Positions 1-9,643 of a stretch of 64,000 bases of DNA are shown here, in pieces (the stretch's first letter is position 1; each line of letters begins with the position of its first letter). The notes beneath the pieces are model-generated. The model ran no database searches. It saw only the letters and a list, made by a program, of their open reading frames with translations, and had not been told where the DNA came from. The position numbers and the translations under genes are program-made. The DNA is taken from positions 367,296-431,295 of the forward strand of contig NZ_JACKTL010000026.1 of assembly GCF_025822245.1 (NCBI RefSeq), given 5' to 3'. Source of the DNA: Mycolicibacterium hodleri. GTDB lineage: Bacteria; Actinomycetota; Actinomycetes; Mycobacteriales; Mycobacteriaceae.

Positions 1-654
1 CTCGCGGTACTTCGTGTGGTCGGCGAGCACCACGAGGCGACCGCCGATCTGGATCAGCGTCCGGTTGGTCTGGGCCTCGGCGACATTCGGCGAGGTGAGT
101 CCCGCGTCGGGGTCGACGCCGTGCACGCCGAGATAGGTCGCGTCCACGCGGAACGAGGCGATCGCGGCGTCGGCGACGGGCCCCACCAGTGCGTCCGACG
201 GTGTGCGCACCCCGCCGCTGAGGTAGACCAGGGGAGCGTCCGATCCGTCGGCTGCGGGGTCGGTGAGTTCCCGAAAGACGTTGACGGAGTTGGTGACCAC
301 GGTGATCGAGGGCCGGGTCCTCAGATGCCGGGCAAGTTCGGTGGTGGTGGTTCCTGCGCCGATCGCGATCGTCATGCCGTCGGCGATGGTCGCGGCCGCC
401 GTCGTGGCGATGGCGGCCTTCTCCGCGCGTTGTTGGCTGGCCTTCTGCGCCGAGCGGGGTTCCTCGCCGCGGTTGTGCCGCGAGACGGCGCCGCCGTGGA
501 CCTTGCGCAGCAGCTGCTGGGCGTCGAGGGCGTCGAGGTCGCGGCGCACCGTCATCTCCGACACGGCGAGCTCCTCGGCCAGGTCGGCGACGCGCACGGA
601 TCCGTCGGACTGCAGGGCACGCAGGATGGCACCGTGTCGTTCAGCGGCCAGCAT
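1..654 (-). CDS. DeoR/GlpR-family transcriptional regulator, C-terminus cut by window edge
   Basis: A DNA-binding repressor of the DeoR family, which usually senses a phosphorylated sugar or polyol. The first 55 residues hold the winged helix: a recognition helix with SEMTVRRDLDAL is followed by the family-typical VHGGAV turn. The effector-binding domain follows, with the GAGTTT phosphate-loop motif near residue 100 and YLSGG later. The reading frame is still open at base 1, so about 30-40 C-terminal residues are missing. The ATG at 654 is used here. An in-frame GTG at 666 would add four residues. It lies 69 bp downstream of the amino-acid ABC transporter genes on the same strand and may be co-transcribed with them. 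That pairing is unusual, because DeoR proteins mostly control sugar genes. Confidence 0.88.
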   Translation of the reverse strand, partial: MLAAERHGAILRALQSDGSVRVADLAEELAVSEMTVRRDLDALDAQQLLRKVHGGAVSRHNRGEEPRSAQKASQQRAEKAAIATTAAATIADGMTIAIGAGTTTTELARHLRTRPSITVVTNSVNVFRELTDPAADGSDAPLVYLSGGVRTPSDALVGPVADAAIASFRVDATYLGVHGVDPDAGLTSPNVAEAQTNRTLIQIGGRLVVLADHTKYRE

Positions 655-723
655 CGTCGGCGGCACCCTTCGTCAGACAGATTCGCACAATATCGAACAC
701 AATCTAACGCACCCGGTCAAGGG

Positions 724-1479
724 TCAGCGGCCGCCGGTGAAGCGCTGAAGGAACTGGCGCGTCCGATCCTCTCTCGGACTGGTCAACACCTCGGCGGCCG
801 GGCCGGATTCGACGATGCGGCCGCCGTCGAGGAAGCACACCGTGTCGGCCACCTCCCGAGCGAAGGCCATCTCGTGGGTGGCCATGACGATGGTGCGACC
901 GGCGCCGGCCAACTCGCCGACGAGGGTGAGCACCTCACCGACCAACTCGGGGTCCAGCGCGCTGGTGATCTCGTCGAGCAGCAGCAGCCGAGGCTCGTAC
1001 GCCAGCGCCCTGGCGATCGCCACCCGCTGCTGCTGACCTCCGGACAACTTGTCGGGGTAGGAGTCGGCGTGCGAGGACAACCCCACCCGGCCCAACAGTT
1101 CTCGGCCGCGATCCTCGGCCTCCCGGCGGCTGGACCCGTGCACCACGCGCGGCGCCAGCGCCACGTTCGCCAGCGCGGTCATGTGGGGGAACAGGTTGAA
1201 CGACTGGAACACCATGCCCATCGCCTGGCGCGCTTCGTCGGCGTCGATCCGCGGGTCGCTGATGTCGCGGCCGTCCAACAGGATCTGACCGTCGTCGACG
1301 TCCTCGAGCAGGTCGACGCACCGCAGCAGCGTCGACTTGCCGGATCCAGAGGCCCCGATCAGCACGACGACCTGATGCTCGGCGACGTCGAGGTCGACGC
1401 CCGTGAGGACGGCACGATCGTGATAGGCCTTGGTCACGCCGCGCACCGACAAGACCGGGGTCGACGACACCGGAGTCAC
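724..1479 (-). CDS. Polar amino-acid ABC transporter, ATP-binding protein
   Basis: Cytoplasmic ATPase of an uptake ABC system of the GlnQ/HisP type, powering import of a polar amino acid. In 251 residues it shows Walker A (GASGSGKST, 42-50), the Q-loop at FQS (91), the signature LSGGQQQR (145-152) and Walker B LLLLDE just before residue 170, followed by ALDP. The GTG start overlaps the permease stop codon as GTGA, so the two genes are translationally coupled. The frame is open further upstream, but that stretch is the antisense/offset image of the permease and is not protein-like. Substrate cannot be told from the sequence. Confidence 0.93.
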   Translation of the reverse strand: MTPVSSTPVLSVRGVTKAYHDRAVLTGVDLDVAEHQVVVLIGASGSGKSTLLRCVDLLEDVDDGQILLDGRDISDPRIDADEARQAMGMVFQSFNLFPHMTALANVALAPRVVHGSSRREAEDRGRELLGRVGLSSHADSYPDKLSGGQQQRVAIARALAYEPRLLLLDEITSALDPELVGEVLTLVGELAGAGRTIVMATHEMAFAREVADTVCFLDGGRIVESGPAAEVLTSPREDRTRQFLQRFTGGR

Positions 1480-2303
1480 AGCGCGCCCTGACGGGTCGCC
1501 ACGCGCTTGGCCGCCCAGTCGGCCAACCGCGCCGACGGCACCGCCAACGCCACGAACAGCAGACCCGCGACGACGTACGGGGTGAAGTTGTAGGTGGTCG
1601 CCGCCTGAATCTGGGCGGCGCGCACGGCGTCGACCGCGCCGAGCACCGAGATGAGCCCACAGTCCTTCTGCAGGGCCACGAAGTCGTTGAGCAGCGCGGG
1701 TGTCACCCGTCGCGTCGCCTGCGGCAGGACGACCAGCTGCATGGTCCGGCGATGGTTCAGCCCAAGGGATTTCGCGGCCGCCAACTGCGACGGATGCACC
1801 GACTCGATGCCGGCCCGGAACACCTCGGCCACGTAGGCCGAGTAGATCAGCACCAGCGCGAGGCCGCCGAGCAGCACGGGATTGTTCGGCACCCCCGACA
1901 GCCGTAGTCCGGGCAACCCGAAGCCGACCAGGTAGAGGCAGATCAGGAGCGGGAGCCCACGGAAGAGGTCTACGTAGCCGGTTGCCAACGCGCGCAACGG
2001 AAACCAGACGGGACCGCGCAGGGTGCGCACCGCGGCCAGCCCGAGCCCGAAGATCAGGATCAGCGCCTGGCACACGATCAGCACGCGCACGTTGAGCCAC
2101 AGCCCCTCCAGCAAGGCGGGCAGGCTGTCCCAGCCGATTCGGAGGTTGAAGAACGAGCCACGGACCCGGGGCCAGCCCGGCGACGACGTCACCGCCAACA
2201 GCAGCACCGCCGCGAACACGACGGTGGACACCAGTGCGATCAGGGTGGACCGCCGGGCCCGTGACTGCCGGTAGGCCACCCGATCCAGGGCGGCCGTCGT
2301 CAC
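1476..2303 (-). CDS. Polar amino-acid ABC transporter, permease
   Basis: Inner-membrane channel subunit of the amino-acid uptake system (275 residues). A hydrophobic helix near residues 20-40 is followed by a cluster of transmembrane segments from about 70 onward. The cytoplasmic EAA-like loop that docks on the ATPase lies at about 174-196 (AAAKSLGLNHRRT...LPQA). It is of the HisM/GlnP type, with a single permease polypeptide in the operon, suggesting a homodimer. The GTG start overlaps the stop of the binding-protein gene by GTGA, and its own stop overlaps the ATPase start the same way, so the three genes form one coupled operon. Confidence 0.92.
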   Translation of the reverse strand: MTTAALDRVAYRQSRARRSTLIALVSTVVFAAVLLLAVTSSPGWPRVRGSFFNLRIGWDSLPALLEGLWLNVRVLIVCQALILIFGLGLAAVRTLRGPVWFPLRALATGYVDLFRGLPLLICLYLVGFGLPGLRLSGVPNNPVLLGGLALVLIYSAYVAEVFRAGIESVHPSQLAAAKSLGLNHRRTMQLVVLPQATRRVTPALLNDFVALQKDCGLISVLGAVDAVRAAQIQAATTYNFTPYVVAGLLFVALAVPSARLADWAAKRVATRQGAL

Positions 2304-3160
2304 GACAGGACCGGTGCGTTGCCAGCGCCGGTGAGCCACACCTTCTGCAGCTTGAACAGCTCGCCGTCGGTGCCGAGCTCGTCGACGGCCTTGGACACGC
2401 ACGCCGTCAGCGGGCTGTCCTTGTCGAGCACGATGCCGAACTGCTCGGCCTTCTCCTGTCCCGGCGGCAACTGGCCGACGATGACGCCGCCGGTGAGTTC
2501 GCTCTGTACCTCGAAGGCGGTCGGCAGATCCAGCACCAGCGCGTCGATCTGGCCGTTGGTCAGCGCGGCCTTGGCGTCGTCGTTGTTGTTGAACACCGCC
2601 ACGCCGGGGTCGATCGCTTGAGCGGCCGTGTAACTGGTGGTGCCGACCTGGGCGCCGAGCTTGAGGCCCTTGAGGCCGGCGACGCCCTTCACTCCCGCGG
2701 CGGGGGAGGACTTCACCGTCAGGACGGCCTGGGTCACGTCGAAGTACGGCGACGAGAAGTCGACGGCTTGCTTGCGTTCGTCGGTGATCGAGAACTCGTT
2801 GAGGTTGGCGTCGAACGTCTTGGGCCCCGGGGCGATCGCCGCGTTGAACGGCACCCGCACCCACGTCACGTCCGCAGGGGTGTAGCCCAGCTTGCCGGCG
2901 ACGGCGTAGGCGACGGCCGACTCGAAGCCCTTGCCGTTGGCCGGGTCGTCGTCGACGAACCATGGCGGGTACGCCGGCTGGTCGGTGCCGAAGGTGATCG
3001 ACCCCTTCTTCAGAGTGGGCAGCCCGTCCTTGGTGCACTGGGCCGCCGATGCCGCGGCGGTCGAGGTGCCGGGCGCCGACTCGTCGGCGGGGGCACAGGC
3101 CGTGGCCGCGGCCAGACCGACGAGGGCCAGCACGGACACCACACTCGACACATTGCGCAT
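2300..3160 (-). CDS. Polar amino-acid ABC transporter, substrate-binding lipoprotein
   Basis: Extracytoplasmic solute-binding protein (SBP_bac_3 type) that captures the ligand for the downstream permease/ATPase. From the chosen ATG the first 21 residues form a lipoprotein signal peptide ending A-T-A-C22, with the acyl-accepting cysteine at 22. A frame-open start 16 codons upstream would place basic residues before this signal and is less likely. After a Ser/Ala/Thr-rich linker the binding fold begins, with ITFGTDQPAYPP and the two-lobe signature NEFSITDERKQAVDFSSPYF. It is the first gene of the three-gene operon. The 115 bp upstream show no clear promoter. Confidence 0.92.
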   Translation of the reverse strand: MRNVSSVVSVLALVGLAAATACAPADESAPGTSTAAASAAQCTKDGLPTLKKGSITFGTDQPAYPPWFVDDDPANGKGFESAVAYAVAGKLGYTPADVTWVRVPFNAAIAPGPKTFDANLNEFSITDERKQAVDFSSPYFDVTQAVLTVKSSPAAGVKGVAGLKGLKLGAQVGTTSYTAAQAIDPGVAVFNNNDDAKAALTNGQIDALVLDLPTAFEVQSELTGGVIVGQLPPGQEKAEQFGIVLDKDSPLTACVSKAVDELGTDGELFKLQKVWLTGAGNAPVLS

Positions 3161-3275
3161 CGCGGCATCATCGCGCACCGGGCGGGAACGCGCCAACCTT
3201 CTGCTCATCGGATTGCGAATCGTCGGGATCGGTAGCCCGGCGGGCGGACGACCGAAGCCCCGTCGTCACCGTCCG

Positions 3276-4259
3276 TCACGGCCGAAGCGTGACGACGACC
3301 TTCCCCCTGGCGGTGCGGTCCTCGAGCGAGGCGATGGCGTCGGCAGCTCGCTCCAGCGGGTAGACGACGGGCTGGGGTGCCGACACCGCGCCGGAGGCGA
3401 GCAGCGGCTCGAGCTCGGCCCACTGTTCCGCCAGATACCCCGGGTGGGTGGCGGCCCAGGCGCCCCAGCCGACGCCGACCGCGTCGACGTTGTTGAGCAG
3501 CAACCGGTTCACCTTGACCGTCGGGATCTCCCCGCCCGTGAATCCGATCACCAGCAGCCGTCCGCCGGCGGCGAGCGACCGCAGTGAGTCGGTGAACCGG
3601 TCGCCGCCGACCGGATCCACCACGACGTCCACGCCGCGGCCGTCGGTGAGTTCCTTGACGGCGTCCTTGAAGCCGTCGGCGAGCACCACGTCCGTGGCGC
3701 CTGCGGCGCGCGCGACGTCACCCTTGTCCTCGGTGCTCACCACCGCGATGGTGCGTGACGCTCCCCAGGCCGACGCCAGCCGCAGCGTCGACGTGCCGAT
3801 GCCGCCGGCGGCGCCGTGCACCAGCACCGACTCACCCGCCACCAGGCGACCGCGGGTGCGCAGCGCGCAGTGCACCGTCAGATCGTTGAAGAGCAGCCCG
3901 GCGCCCGCCTCGAACGACACCGCGTCGGGCAGCCTGAACACCCGATCTGCCGGTACCGCAACGACTTCCGCCATCGCACCGCTGAGCATCGTCAGCGCGG
4001 CCACCCGGTCGCCCGCCGCGACGTGAGCACCCGCCGGCGCGCTGCGCACGACGCCGGCGATCTCTGCGCCAGGCACGTACGGCAGTTCCGGGCGGTGCTG
4101 ATACAGCCCGCGGGTCTGCAGGGCGTCGGGAAACGCGACCCCCGCGGCGTGGACGTCGACCAGGACGCCGTCGCCGGCCTCGGGTTCGTCGATCTCGACG
4201 AGCTCCGCAGCCCGTGGTCCGTCGAGTCGCGGGATCTGAATGGCGCGCATCGTGACCAT
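3276..4259 (-). CDS. FadB4-like NADPH:quinone oxidoreductase (zinc-less MDR family)
   Basis: Medium-chain dehydrogenase/reductase without the catalytic zinc ligands, of the quinone oxidoreductase/enoyl reductase type. It resembles, from memory, mycobacterial FadB4 (Rv3141). The GroES-like domain opens with MRAIQI and has VPGAEIAGVV near 63-71. The Rossmann motif AAGGIG lies at about 150-155, preceded by VLVHG, and VVDPVGGDRF follows. The upstream ATG (4259) is given; an ATG three codons later matches the usual N-terminus better. It is divergent from the zinc alcohol dehydrogenase with only 13 bp between starts. In M. tuberculosis fadB4 sits next to fadE23/fadE24; here it is 40 kb away from them. 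Confidence 0.85.
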   Translation of the reverse strand: MVTMRAIQIPRLDGPRAAELVEIDEPEAGDGVLVDVHAAGVAFPDALQTRGLYQHRPELPYVPGAEIAGVVRSAPAGAHVAAGDRVAALTMLSGAMAEVVAVPADRVFRLPDAVSFEAGAGLLFNDLTVHCALRTRGRLVAGESVLVHGAAGGIGTSTLRLASAWGASRTIAVVSTEDKGDVARAAGATDVVLADGFKDAVKELTDGRGVDVVVDPVGGDRFTDSLRSLAAGGRLLVIGFTGGEIPTVKVNRLLLNNVDAVGVGWGAWAATHPGYLAEQWAELEPLLASGAVSAPQPVVYPLERAADAIASLEDRTARGKVVVTLRP

Positions 4260-4272
4260 TTAACATCGCCCG

Positions 4273-5370
4273 GTGACGAACGCACGAGCGGCGGTCCTGC
4301 TCACCGAGGAATCCGAGCCCCAACTGGTCGACGTCGAGGTCCGGGCGCCGGTCGACGCGGAGGTGCTGGTCCGCGTCGACGCCGTCGGCATCTGCCACAC
4401 CGACGTCAGCGTCGCCGCGCGATGGCCCGCACGCAAACTGCCGATGGTCTTCGGGCACGAGGGCGTCGGCACCGTCGTCGAGGCGGGGCCCCGGGCCCGG
4501 GTCGAGCTGGGCCGGCAGGTGGTGCTCACCTTCGCCAGCTGCGGCAGGTGCCCCAGTTGCACGGCCGCGAGACCCGCATACTGCGACCACGCGACCACGC
4601 TCAACATGCGCGGTGACCGGGCCGACGACGCCAGCGCCCTGCGCCTCGGCGGAATCCCGCTGCGCGGCGACTTCTTCGGTCAGTCCAGCTTCGCCACGCA
4701 CGTCCTGGGCGGGCCGTCCAACACGATTCCGCTCACCGAGCCGCTCGACCCGGCGCTGGCGGCACCGCTGGCGTGCAGCGTGCAGACGGGCGTCGGCACG
4801 GTGCTCAACGCCGCCGCCGCCGGAGCGGACGACGCGGTGGTCGTGTTCGGCGCGGGTGGCGTCGGCCTCTCGGCCGTGATGGGCGCCCGGATCGCGGGCT
4901 GCCGCGCCATCGTCGCCGTCGACCCCAATGCCGAGCGTCGTTCGGTGGCAACGGAACTGGGTGCCACGGCCGTCCTGGACCCGACCGAGGACGACGTCGC
5001 GGCACACCTCGCCGACCTGACCGGTGGCGGACCCACCATCGCGGTGGACACCACCGCCCTCCCGGCGGTCATCGCCACCGCGCTGGTGGCGTTGCGGGCC
5101 TGCGGCACACTGGCTCTCGTCGGCCTAGGGGCGTTGACCGCCGAGCTGCCGGTCGGCCTGATCATGGCCAAGGGGCTGCGGGTCCGCGGCGTCGTCGAGG
5201 GCGACAGCGACCCGCACGTGTTCATCCCCCGGCTCGCCGAGCTGACCCGGCGCGGCGAACTGCCGCTGGAGAAGCTGGTCACCCGGTTCGCGTTCGACGA
5301 CTTCGGTGCCGCGTGGGCGGCCGCAGTGTCGGGCACGGCGATCAAACCGGTGCTCACCATGCCGCGCTGA
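4273..5370 (+). CDS. Zinc-dependent alcohol dehydrogenase (aryl/class III type)
   Basis: NAD(P)-dependent oxidation of a primary alcohol, or the reverse. The 365-residue protein has the catalytic zinc ligands C41, H62-E63 and C168. It also has the structural-zinc quartet C90-x2-C93-x2-C96-x7-C104. The coenzyme-binding fold starts at GAGGVGLSAV (193-202). The long insertion between the structural zinc loop and the third ligand is typical of aryl-alcohol dehydrogenases. It starts with GTG and has no evident Shine-Dalgarno, so the message may be nearly leaderless. It is divergent from the FadB4-like gene and followed by an alpha/beta hydrolase on the same strand, 48 bp away. Substrate unknown. 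Confidence 0.9.
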   Translation: MTNARAAVLLTEESEPQLVDVEVRAPVDAEVLVRVDAVGICHTDVSVAARWPARKLPMVFGHEGVGTVVEAGPRARVELGRQVVLTFASCGRCPSCTAARPAYCDHATTLNMRGDRADDASALRLGGIPLRGDFFGQSSFATHVLGGPSNTIPLTEPLDPALAAPLACSVQTGVGTVLNAAAAGADDAVVVFGAGGVGLSAVMGARIAGCRAIVAVDPNAERRSVATELGATAVLDPTEDDVAAHLADLTGGGPTIAVDTTALPAVIATALVALRACGTLALVGLGALTAELPVGLIMAKGLRVRGVVEGDSDPHVFIPRLAELTRRGELPLEKLVTRFAFDDFGAAWAAAVSGTAIKPVLTMPR

Positions 5371-5418
5371 CGTGGCGATCGCTACAATTCTTCCGCCGTC
5401 GGCAAAGGTGCCACGGGG

Positions 5419-6390
5419 ATGGGAGCGGACGTGCGGACGAGCTCGAGACGACTGGCGATCCTGGACGACATGCCGCGCGGACGCGTCGTCGACGTCCACT
5501 CGGCGGACGGCACCAGAATCCACACCGAGGTCTTCGGTCCCGAGGACGGGCGTCCCGTCGTCCTGGCGCACGGCATCACCTGTGCGATCCGGGTGTGGGC
5601 CCACCAGATCGTCGACCTCGCCCAGGACTACAAGGTCATCGCCTACGACCATCGGGGCCACGGCCGCAGCGGCGTGCCCCCGCTGCGCGGGCGGCGAAGC
5701 AACTACGGCCTCGACTTCCTCGCCGCCGACCTCGACGCCGTCCTGGCCGCGACGTTGGCCCCCGGCGAGCGCGCCGTCATCGCCGGCCACTCGATGGGTG
5801 GCATCGCCATCTCGTCGTGGTCGAGGCGCTACCCGCACCGGGTGCGGCAGTGCGCCGACGCCGTCGCGCTGATCAACACGACCAGCGGTGACCTGCTGCG
5901 CAACGTCGACTTCCTGCCCGTCCCACCGGCATTCATGGGCAGCCGGGTACGTGCGGCCGGACTGTTGCTCAAGAGGTTCGGCGCCGCACCCCTGCTGCCC
6001 GGCTCCATCCAGCAGAGCCGACGGTTCGTGGCCGCGTTGGCGGTAGGCCGCCACGCCGACCCGGCGATCGCCGACTTCGTCTTCGACCTGTTCGCCCACA
6101 CACCCCCTGCCGGTCGTGGCGGCTGGGCCCGGGTACTCGTCGATTCCGTTGGGGAACGGCACATCTCGCTGCAGAACCTGACCGTCCCGACGCTCGTCAT
6201 CGGCAGTCGTGACGACCGTCTGCTGCCCATCGGGTCCTCGCGCCGCATCGCGGCCGATGCGCCGAACCTGGCGTCGATCGTCGAGCTGGCCGGTGGGCAC
6301 TGCGGCATTCTCGAACAGCCCGACGAGGTCAACCGGCTGCTCCGCGAACTGCTCGAGTCCTCTGCGCAGGAGCGCCGGATCAGCTCGTAG
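5419..6390 (+). CDS. Alpha/beta hydrolase
   Basis: Serine hydrolase of the alpha/beta fold, 323 residues, probably acting on a small ester, epoxide or peroxide-type substrate. HG (51-52) forms the oxyanion hole and YDHRGHGRS follows strand 4. The nucleophile elbow GHSMGG puts the catalytic serine at 125. The acid is D265 or D266 in GSRDD, and the base is H294 in GGHCG. The lid region around 160-215 is hydrophobic. Its last 11 bases overlap the end of the convergent amine oxidase gene. It may be co-expressed with the alcohol dehydrogenase upstream. Confidence 0.88.
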   Translation: MGADVRTSSRRLAILDDMPRGRVVDVHSADGTRIHTEVFGPEDGRPVVLAHGITCAIRVWAHQIVDLAQDYKVIAYDHRGHGRSGVPPLRGRRSNYGLDFLAADLDAVLAATLAPGERAVIAGHSMGGIAISSWSRRYPHRVRQCADAVALINTTSGDLLRNVDFLPVPPAFMGSRVRAAGLLLKRFGAAPLLPGSIQQSRRFVAALAVGRHADPAIADFVFDLFAHTPPAGRGGWARVLVDSVGERHISLQNLTVPTLVIGSRDDRLLPIGSSRRIAADAPNLASIVELAGGHCGILEQPDEVNRLLRELLESSAQERRISS

Positions 6391-7732
6391 CGAGGTAGTC
6401 GGCGACCTCCGCGGCGGCACGCAGGCCCGAGCGCACGGCTCCGTCGAGGAATCCGGTCCACTGGTCCGCGGTCTCGGTGCCCGCCCAGAAGATGCCGCCC
6501 ACCGGTTCACGCAGCCGACGGCCGAAGGTCGTCCACGAACCGGGCGGCACCGCGGCGGTCGGACCACCGGGAGCGAACGGCTCGGCACTCCAGCGGTGGT
6601 CGACGTAGTCGACGGGGTCACGGGCGGCGTCGCCGAACAGGCTGGCGAAGCAGTCCAGGGCGCGGGCGCGGCGGGCGTCCGGCTCCAGCGGGTCGAAGGT
6701 GCGGGCGTCGGTGAAGCCGAGCAGGACGCCCGGTCCGGCGTCGCTCGGGCTGACGTCGAACGTGATGAACACGGGGCCGTCGTCGGACAGGGCCTCGCCC
6801 GACTGACCGGCGGCCCGCCAGAACGGCGTCTCGTAGGCGGCGTAGGCCTTGCTCAGGTTGCCCAACGGCCAGCGGGTCGCCAGCTCGGCGCGGTCGACGG
6901 GCAGACCGGGGTCGAACGCGATGGAGCCCTGGTGGGCCGGCGGGATCGCGACGACGACGGCGCGCGCGGTCACCGCCTCGGCGGCCGTGTGCACGGTGAC
7001 GCCGGCGGCGGTGTGCTCGATGCGCTCGACGGCGCTGCCCAGGCGCACGCGCTCGCCGAGCTCGTCGGCCATGCGGATCGCGATCTGCTGGGTGCCACCG
7101 GGGAAGCGGTCCTGCTGGGCGCCGCCCTTCACGTCGAGCATCGTCCCGATGCCGCCGGCTGCCTTGATGTAGTGCACGGCGTGCAGCATCGACACCTCGT
7201 AGGGCTCGCACCCCCACGTCACCCGCGCCATGATCGCCATCAGATCCCGGGTGCTCTTGCCCGCGTGCACCGACCGCAGCCAGCCGTCGACGGTCAGGTG
7301 GTCGAGCCGGTCTGCCGTCGGGGCCGTCCACGGCGCGCCGAGGGGCACCTGCTTGCCGAGCCGCTCGAATCGCCACTGGATGCGCGACACGTCGAGCAGC
7401 TCCAGGATCGAGAGCTTGGGAATGGTGCTGCGATAGGACCTGACCCGGCCACGCCAGCGGATCAGGTTCTTGCCGACGTTGTGGGTCGGCTCCGTCGGGC
7501 AGCCGAGTTCGGCGGCCAGTTTCAACACCCCGGTCTGTGTCGGCCCGACGAACGTGGCGCCGAGGTCGACGGGCACGCCGGCGACCGTGGTGGTGTGGGA
7601 GCGTCCGCCGACGCGGTCCCGGCCCTCGAGCACCCGCACCTCGTGACCACGCGCGGCGAGACTGCGGGCGACCGTCAGCCCGGCGAAACCGGCGCCCACG
7701 ACGACGACGTCAAGACCTGGTGGATTGGTCAC
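6380..7732 (-). CDS. Flavin-containing amine oxidase (monoamine/polyamine oxidase family)
   Basis: FAD-dependent oxidase of amines, producing an aldehyde, ammonia and hydrogen peroxide. The N-terminal dinucleotide fold shows GAGFAGL beginning near residue 13, then [11 protein letters not shown]. The C-terminal FAD-contact motif [11 protein letters not shown] is present with a downstream helix. The 450-residue length fits bacterial monoamine oxidases. It starts with GTG. It is convergent with the hydrolase gene (11-bp overlap) and divergent from the Baeyer-Villiger monooxygenase, with 147 bp between starts. That spacer should hold the promoters of both genes. A role in oxidising exogenous amines is inferred from family only. 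Confidence 0.9.
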   Translation of the reverse strand: MTNPPGLDVVVVGAGFAGLTVARSLAARGHEVRVLEGRDRVGGRSHTTTVAGVPVDLGATFVGPTQTGVLKLAAELGCPTEPTHNVGKNLIRWRGRVRSYRSTIPKLSILELLDVSRIQWRFERLGKQVPLGAPWTAPTADRLDHLTVDGWLRSVHAGKSTRDLMAIMARVTWGCEPYEVSMLHAVHYIKAAGGIGTMLDVKGGAQQDRFPGGTQQIAIRMADELGERVRLGSAVERIEHTAAGVTVHTAAEAVTARAVVVAIPPAHQGSIAFDPGLPVDRAELATRWPLGNLSKAYAAYETPFWRAAGQSGEALSDDGPVFITFDVSPSDAGPGVLLGFTDARTFDPLEPDARRARALDCFASLFGDAARDPVDYVDHRWSAEPFAPGGPTAAVPPGSWTTFGRRLREPVGGIFWAGTETADQWTGFLDGAVRSGLRAAAEVADYLATS

Positions 7733-7879
7733 GTGACCAGGCTCTCACGACCCGAGGTCGGGACGGCGGAGTTCCGACCGCACCGATTCAGGTGGACGTA
7801 CTGCAGGGGATCGTCGACGCGCGTCACGCCGGACGCCCTATCGTGGGGCTGGTACGCGGCAGGACCAAGGAGGCTCTCG

Positions 7880-9385
7880 ATGGACGACCAGGCGGAATAC
7901 TCGGACGTGCTGATCATCGGCGCAGGCATCTCGGGACTCGGCGCGGCCTATCGCATTCACCAGCGCAACCCCCAGCTCAGCTACACCATCCTGGAGCGGC
8001 GCGAACGCATCGGCGGCACGTGGGACCTGTTTCGCTACCCGGGGATCCGGTCGGACAGCGACATCTTCACCCTGAGCCTGCCCTTCGAGCCGTGGACCAG
8101 GCCGGAGAACGTGGCCGACGGTGGCGACATCCGCGACTACCTCACCGACGCCGCCCGCCACCACGGCATGGACGGTCACATTCGGTTCGACACCCGCGTC
8201 GCCAGCGCGGAATGGGACTCCTCGACCGACACCTGGACCTTGCGCACCGAGGCCTCCGACGGCTCGACCACGCTGTACCGGGGGCGCTTCGTGTTCTTCG
8301 GGACCGGTTACTACGACTACGACCGGCCGTACCGACCCGAGATCCCCGGCCTCGCGGACTTCGCGGGCGAGGTGGTGCACCCCCAGTTCTGGCCGGAGTC
8401 GCTGGACCACTCCGGCAAGCGAATCGTCGTGATCGGCAGCGGGGCGACGGCCATCAGCCTGGTTCCTGCGTTGGCCAAGACGGCCGCCCACGTCACGATG
8501 CTGCAGCGCTCGCCGACCTACATGATGTCGATGGCGCGGGTCGACCCGATGGTGGCGGCCATTCGAAAGATGTTGCCGCTCAAGCTGGCTCACGGTGTGG
8601 TGCGGGCCCGCAACGCCGCCTTCTCGGTGCTGTCGTACGCCATGTTCCGCAAGGCCCCCAGGTTCGGCCGCTGGCTGGTCAGGAACCGCACCATCGCGGC
8701 GCTGCCCGAGGGCTACGACGTGGACCTGCACTTCAAGCCGCGTTACGACCCGTGGGACCAGCGCATGTGTCTGGTGTTGGACCACGACCTGTTCGACCAC
8801 ATCGGTGACGGCCGCGTCGACTTGGTCACCGACCGGGTCGACCACGTCGACGCCACCGGCATCGTGCTCGAGTCCGGCACGCGGATCGACGCCGACCTGA
8901 TCGTCACCGCCACCGGGCTACAGCTGCAGGCCCTCGGCGGGGTCGACATCGTGGTCGACGGCACCGAGATCGCGCCCACCGATCGCTTCGTCTACAAGGA
9001 GCACCTGCTCGAGGACGTGCCCAACATGGCGTGGTGCATCGGATACACCAATGCGTCGTGGACGCTGCGGGCCGACATGACCGCGCGGGCGGTGGCGAAG
9101 TTGTTGGCCTACATGGACTCTCACGGGTACACCCACGCCTACCCGCATCTGGGCGGGGTGCCGATGCCGGAGAAGCCGACGTTCGACCTCAAGGCCGGCT
9201 ACATCCAGCGCGCCCCGCACGCGCTGCCCAAGTCGGGGGTCCGGCGACCGTGGAACGTGCGGCACAACTACGTCCTGGACCTGCTCGACCACCGCTTCGA
9301 CCGCATCGAGGAATCGATGGTCTTCGGGCGCGCGCCCGCGCAGACCGTGCAGACGCCCGAGAGCGAGCAGGCGCAGCCCGCCTAG
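7880..9385 (+). CDS. Baeyer-Villiger flavin monooxygenase (EtaA-like)
   Basis: FAD- and NADPH-dependent monooxygenase that inserts oxygen next to a ketone, or oxidises sulfur or nitrogen. The 501-residue protein has the FAD motif GAGISG (14-19) and GGTWDLFRYPG just after it. The diagnostic Baeyer-Villiger fingerprint F-x-G-x3-H-x3-W-P sits at 161-172, and the second Rossmann motif GSGATA at 186-191. The ATG has a strong Shine-Dalgarno (AAGGAGG) seven bases upstream, which fixes the start. The frame is open for 1.7 kb upstream, but that part only mirrors the amine oxidase. Mycobacteria carry several such enzymes; EthA is the best known because it activates ethionamide. Confidence 0.93.
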   Translation: MDDQAEYSDVLIIGAGISGLGAAYRIHQRNPQLSYTILERRERIGGTWDLFRYPGIRSDSDIFTLSLPFEPWTRPENVADGGDIRDYLTDAARHHGMDGHIRFDTRVASAEWDSSTDTWTLRTEASDGSTTLYRGRFVFFGTGYYDYDRPYRPEIPGLADFAGEVVHPQFWPESLDHSGKRIVVIGSGATAISLVPALAKTAAHVTMLQRSPTYMMSMARVDPMVAAIRKMLPLKLAHGVVRARNAAFSVLSYAMFRKAPRFGRWLVRNRTIAALPEGYDVDLHFKPRYDPWDQRMCLVLDHDLFDHIGDGRVDLVTDRVDHVDATGIVLESGTRIDADLIVTATGLQLQALGGVDIVVDGTEIAPTDRFVYKEHLLEDVPNMAWCIGYTNASWTLRADMTARAVAKLLAYMDSHGYTHAYPHLGGVPMPEKPTFDLKAGYIQRAPHALPKSGVRRPWNVRHNYVLDLLDHRFDRIEESMVFGRAPAQTVQTPESEQAQPA

Positions 9386-9456
9386 ATCTCGTCCTCGCGG
9401 CGGCGACGCCGCGGGCCCGTGGAATGAAACCGCCCGCGTGCGTCGTTGAGCCCAGC

Positions 9457-9624
9457 ATGAAGAAGTTCAGCATTGCCAGCATCGTCGCCTCCGGATTCGC
9501 CGCAGCCCTCTTCGGGTTGGCTGCACCCGCGAGCGCCGACATCGATCATCACCAGTGGGTCAACGACATTCAGCAGCGGGCCACCGTGGGCCAGGTCACC
9601 TCGACCGTCGGCAACGGCCGCTGA
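9457..9624 (+). CDS. Small secreted peptide
   Basis: A 55-residue protein whose first 28 residues form a Sec signal peptide: MKK, a hydrophobic core, then APASA with cleavage before or after D29. The mature part is about 27 residues, polar, begins DIDHHQW and ends VTSTVGNGR. It contains no cysteine and no domain I recognise. An in-frame ATG 11 codons upstream is possible but would put a Pro/Cys/Glu stretch ahead of the signal. It lies 71 bp after the monooxygenase and is followed at once by a strong hairpin terminator, which supports a short real transcript. Confidence 0.6.
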   Translation: MKKFSIASIVASGFAAALFGLAAPASADIDHHQWVNDIQQRATVGQVTSTVGNGR

Positions 9625-9643
9625 CCCACCGTTCGACGACGCA

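Noticed and set aside
2234-3235. Long plus-strand frame opposite the ABC transporter genes
   Set aside because: Composition is typical of the antisense of a high-GC gene; the minus strand encodes clear transporter proteins.
6209-7879. Reading frame open for 1.7 kb in front of the Baeyer-Villiger monooxygenase
   Set aside because: It mirrors the amine oxidase on the other strand, is Arg/Gly/His-rich and has no domain; the strong Shine-Dalgarno at 7867 fixes the real start.
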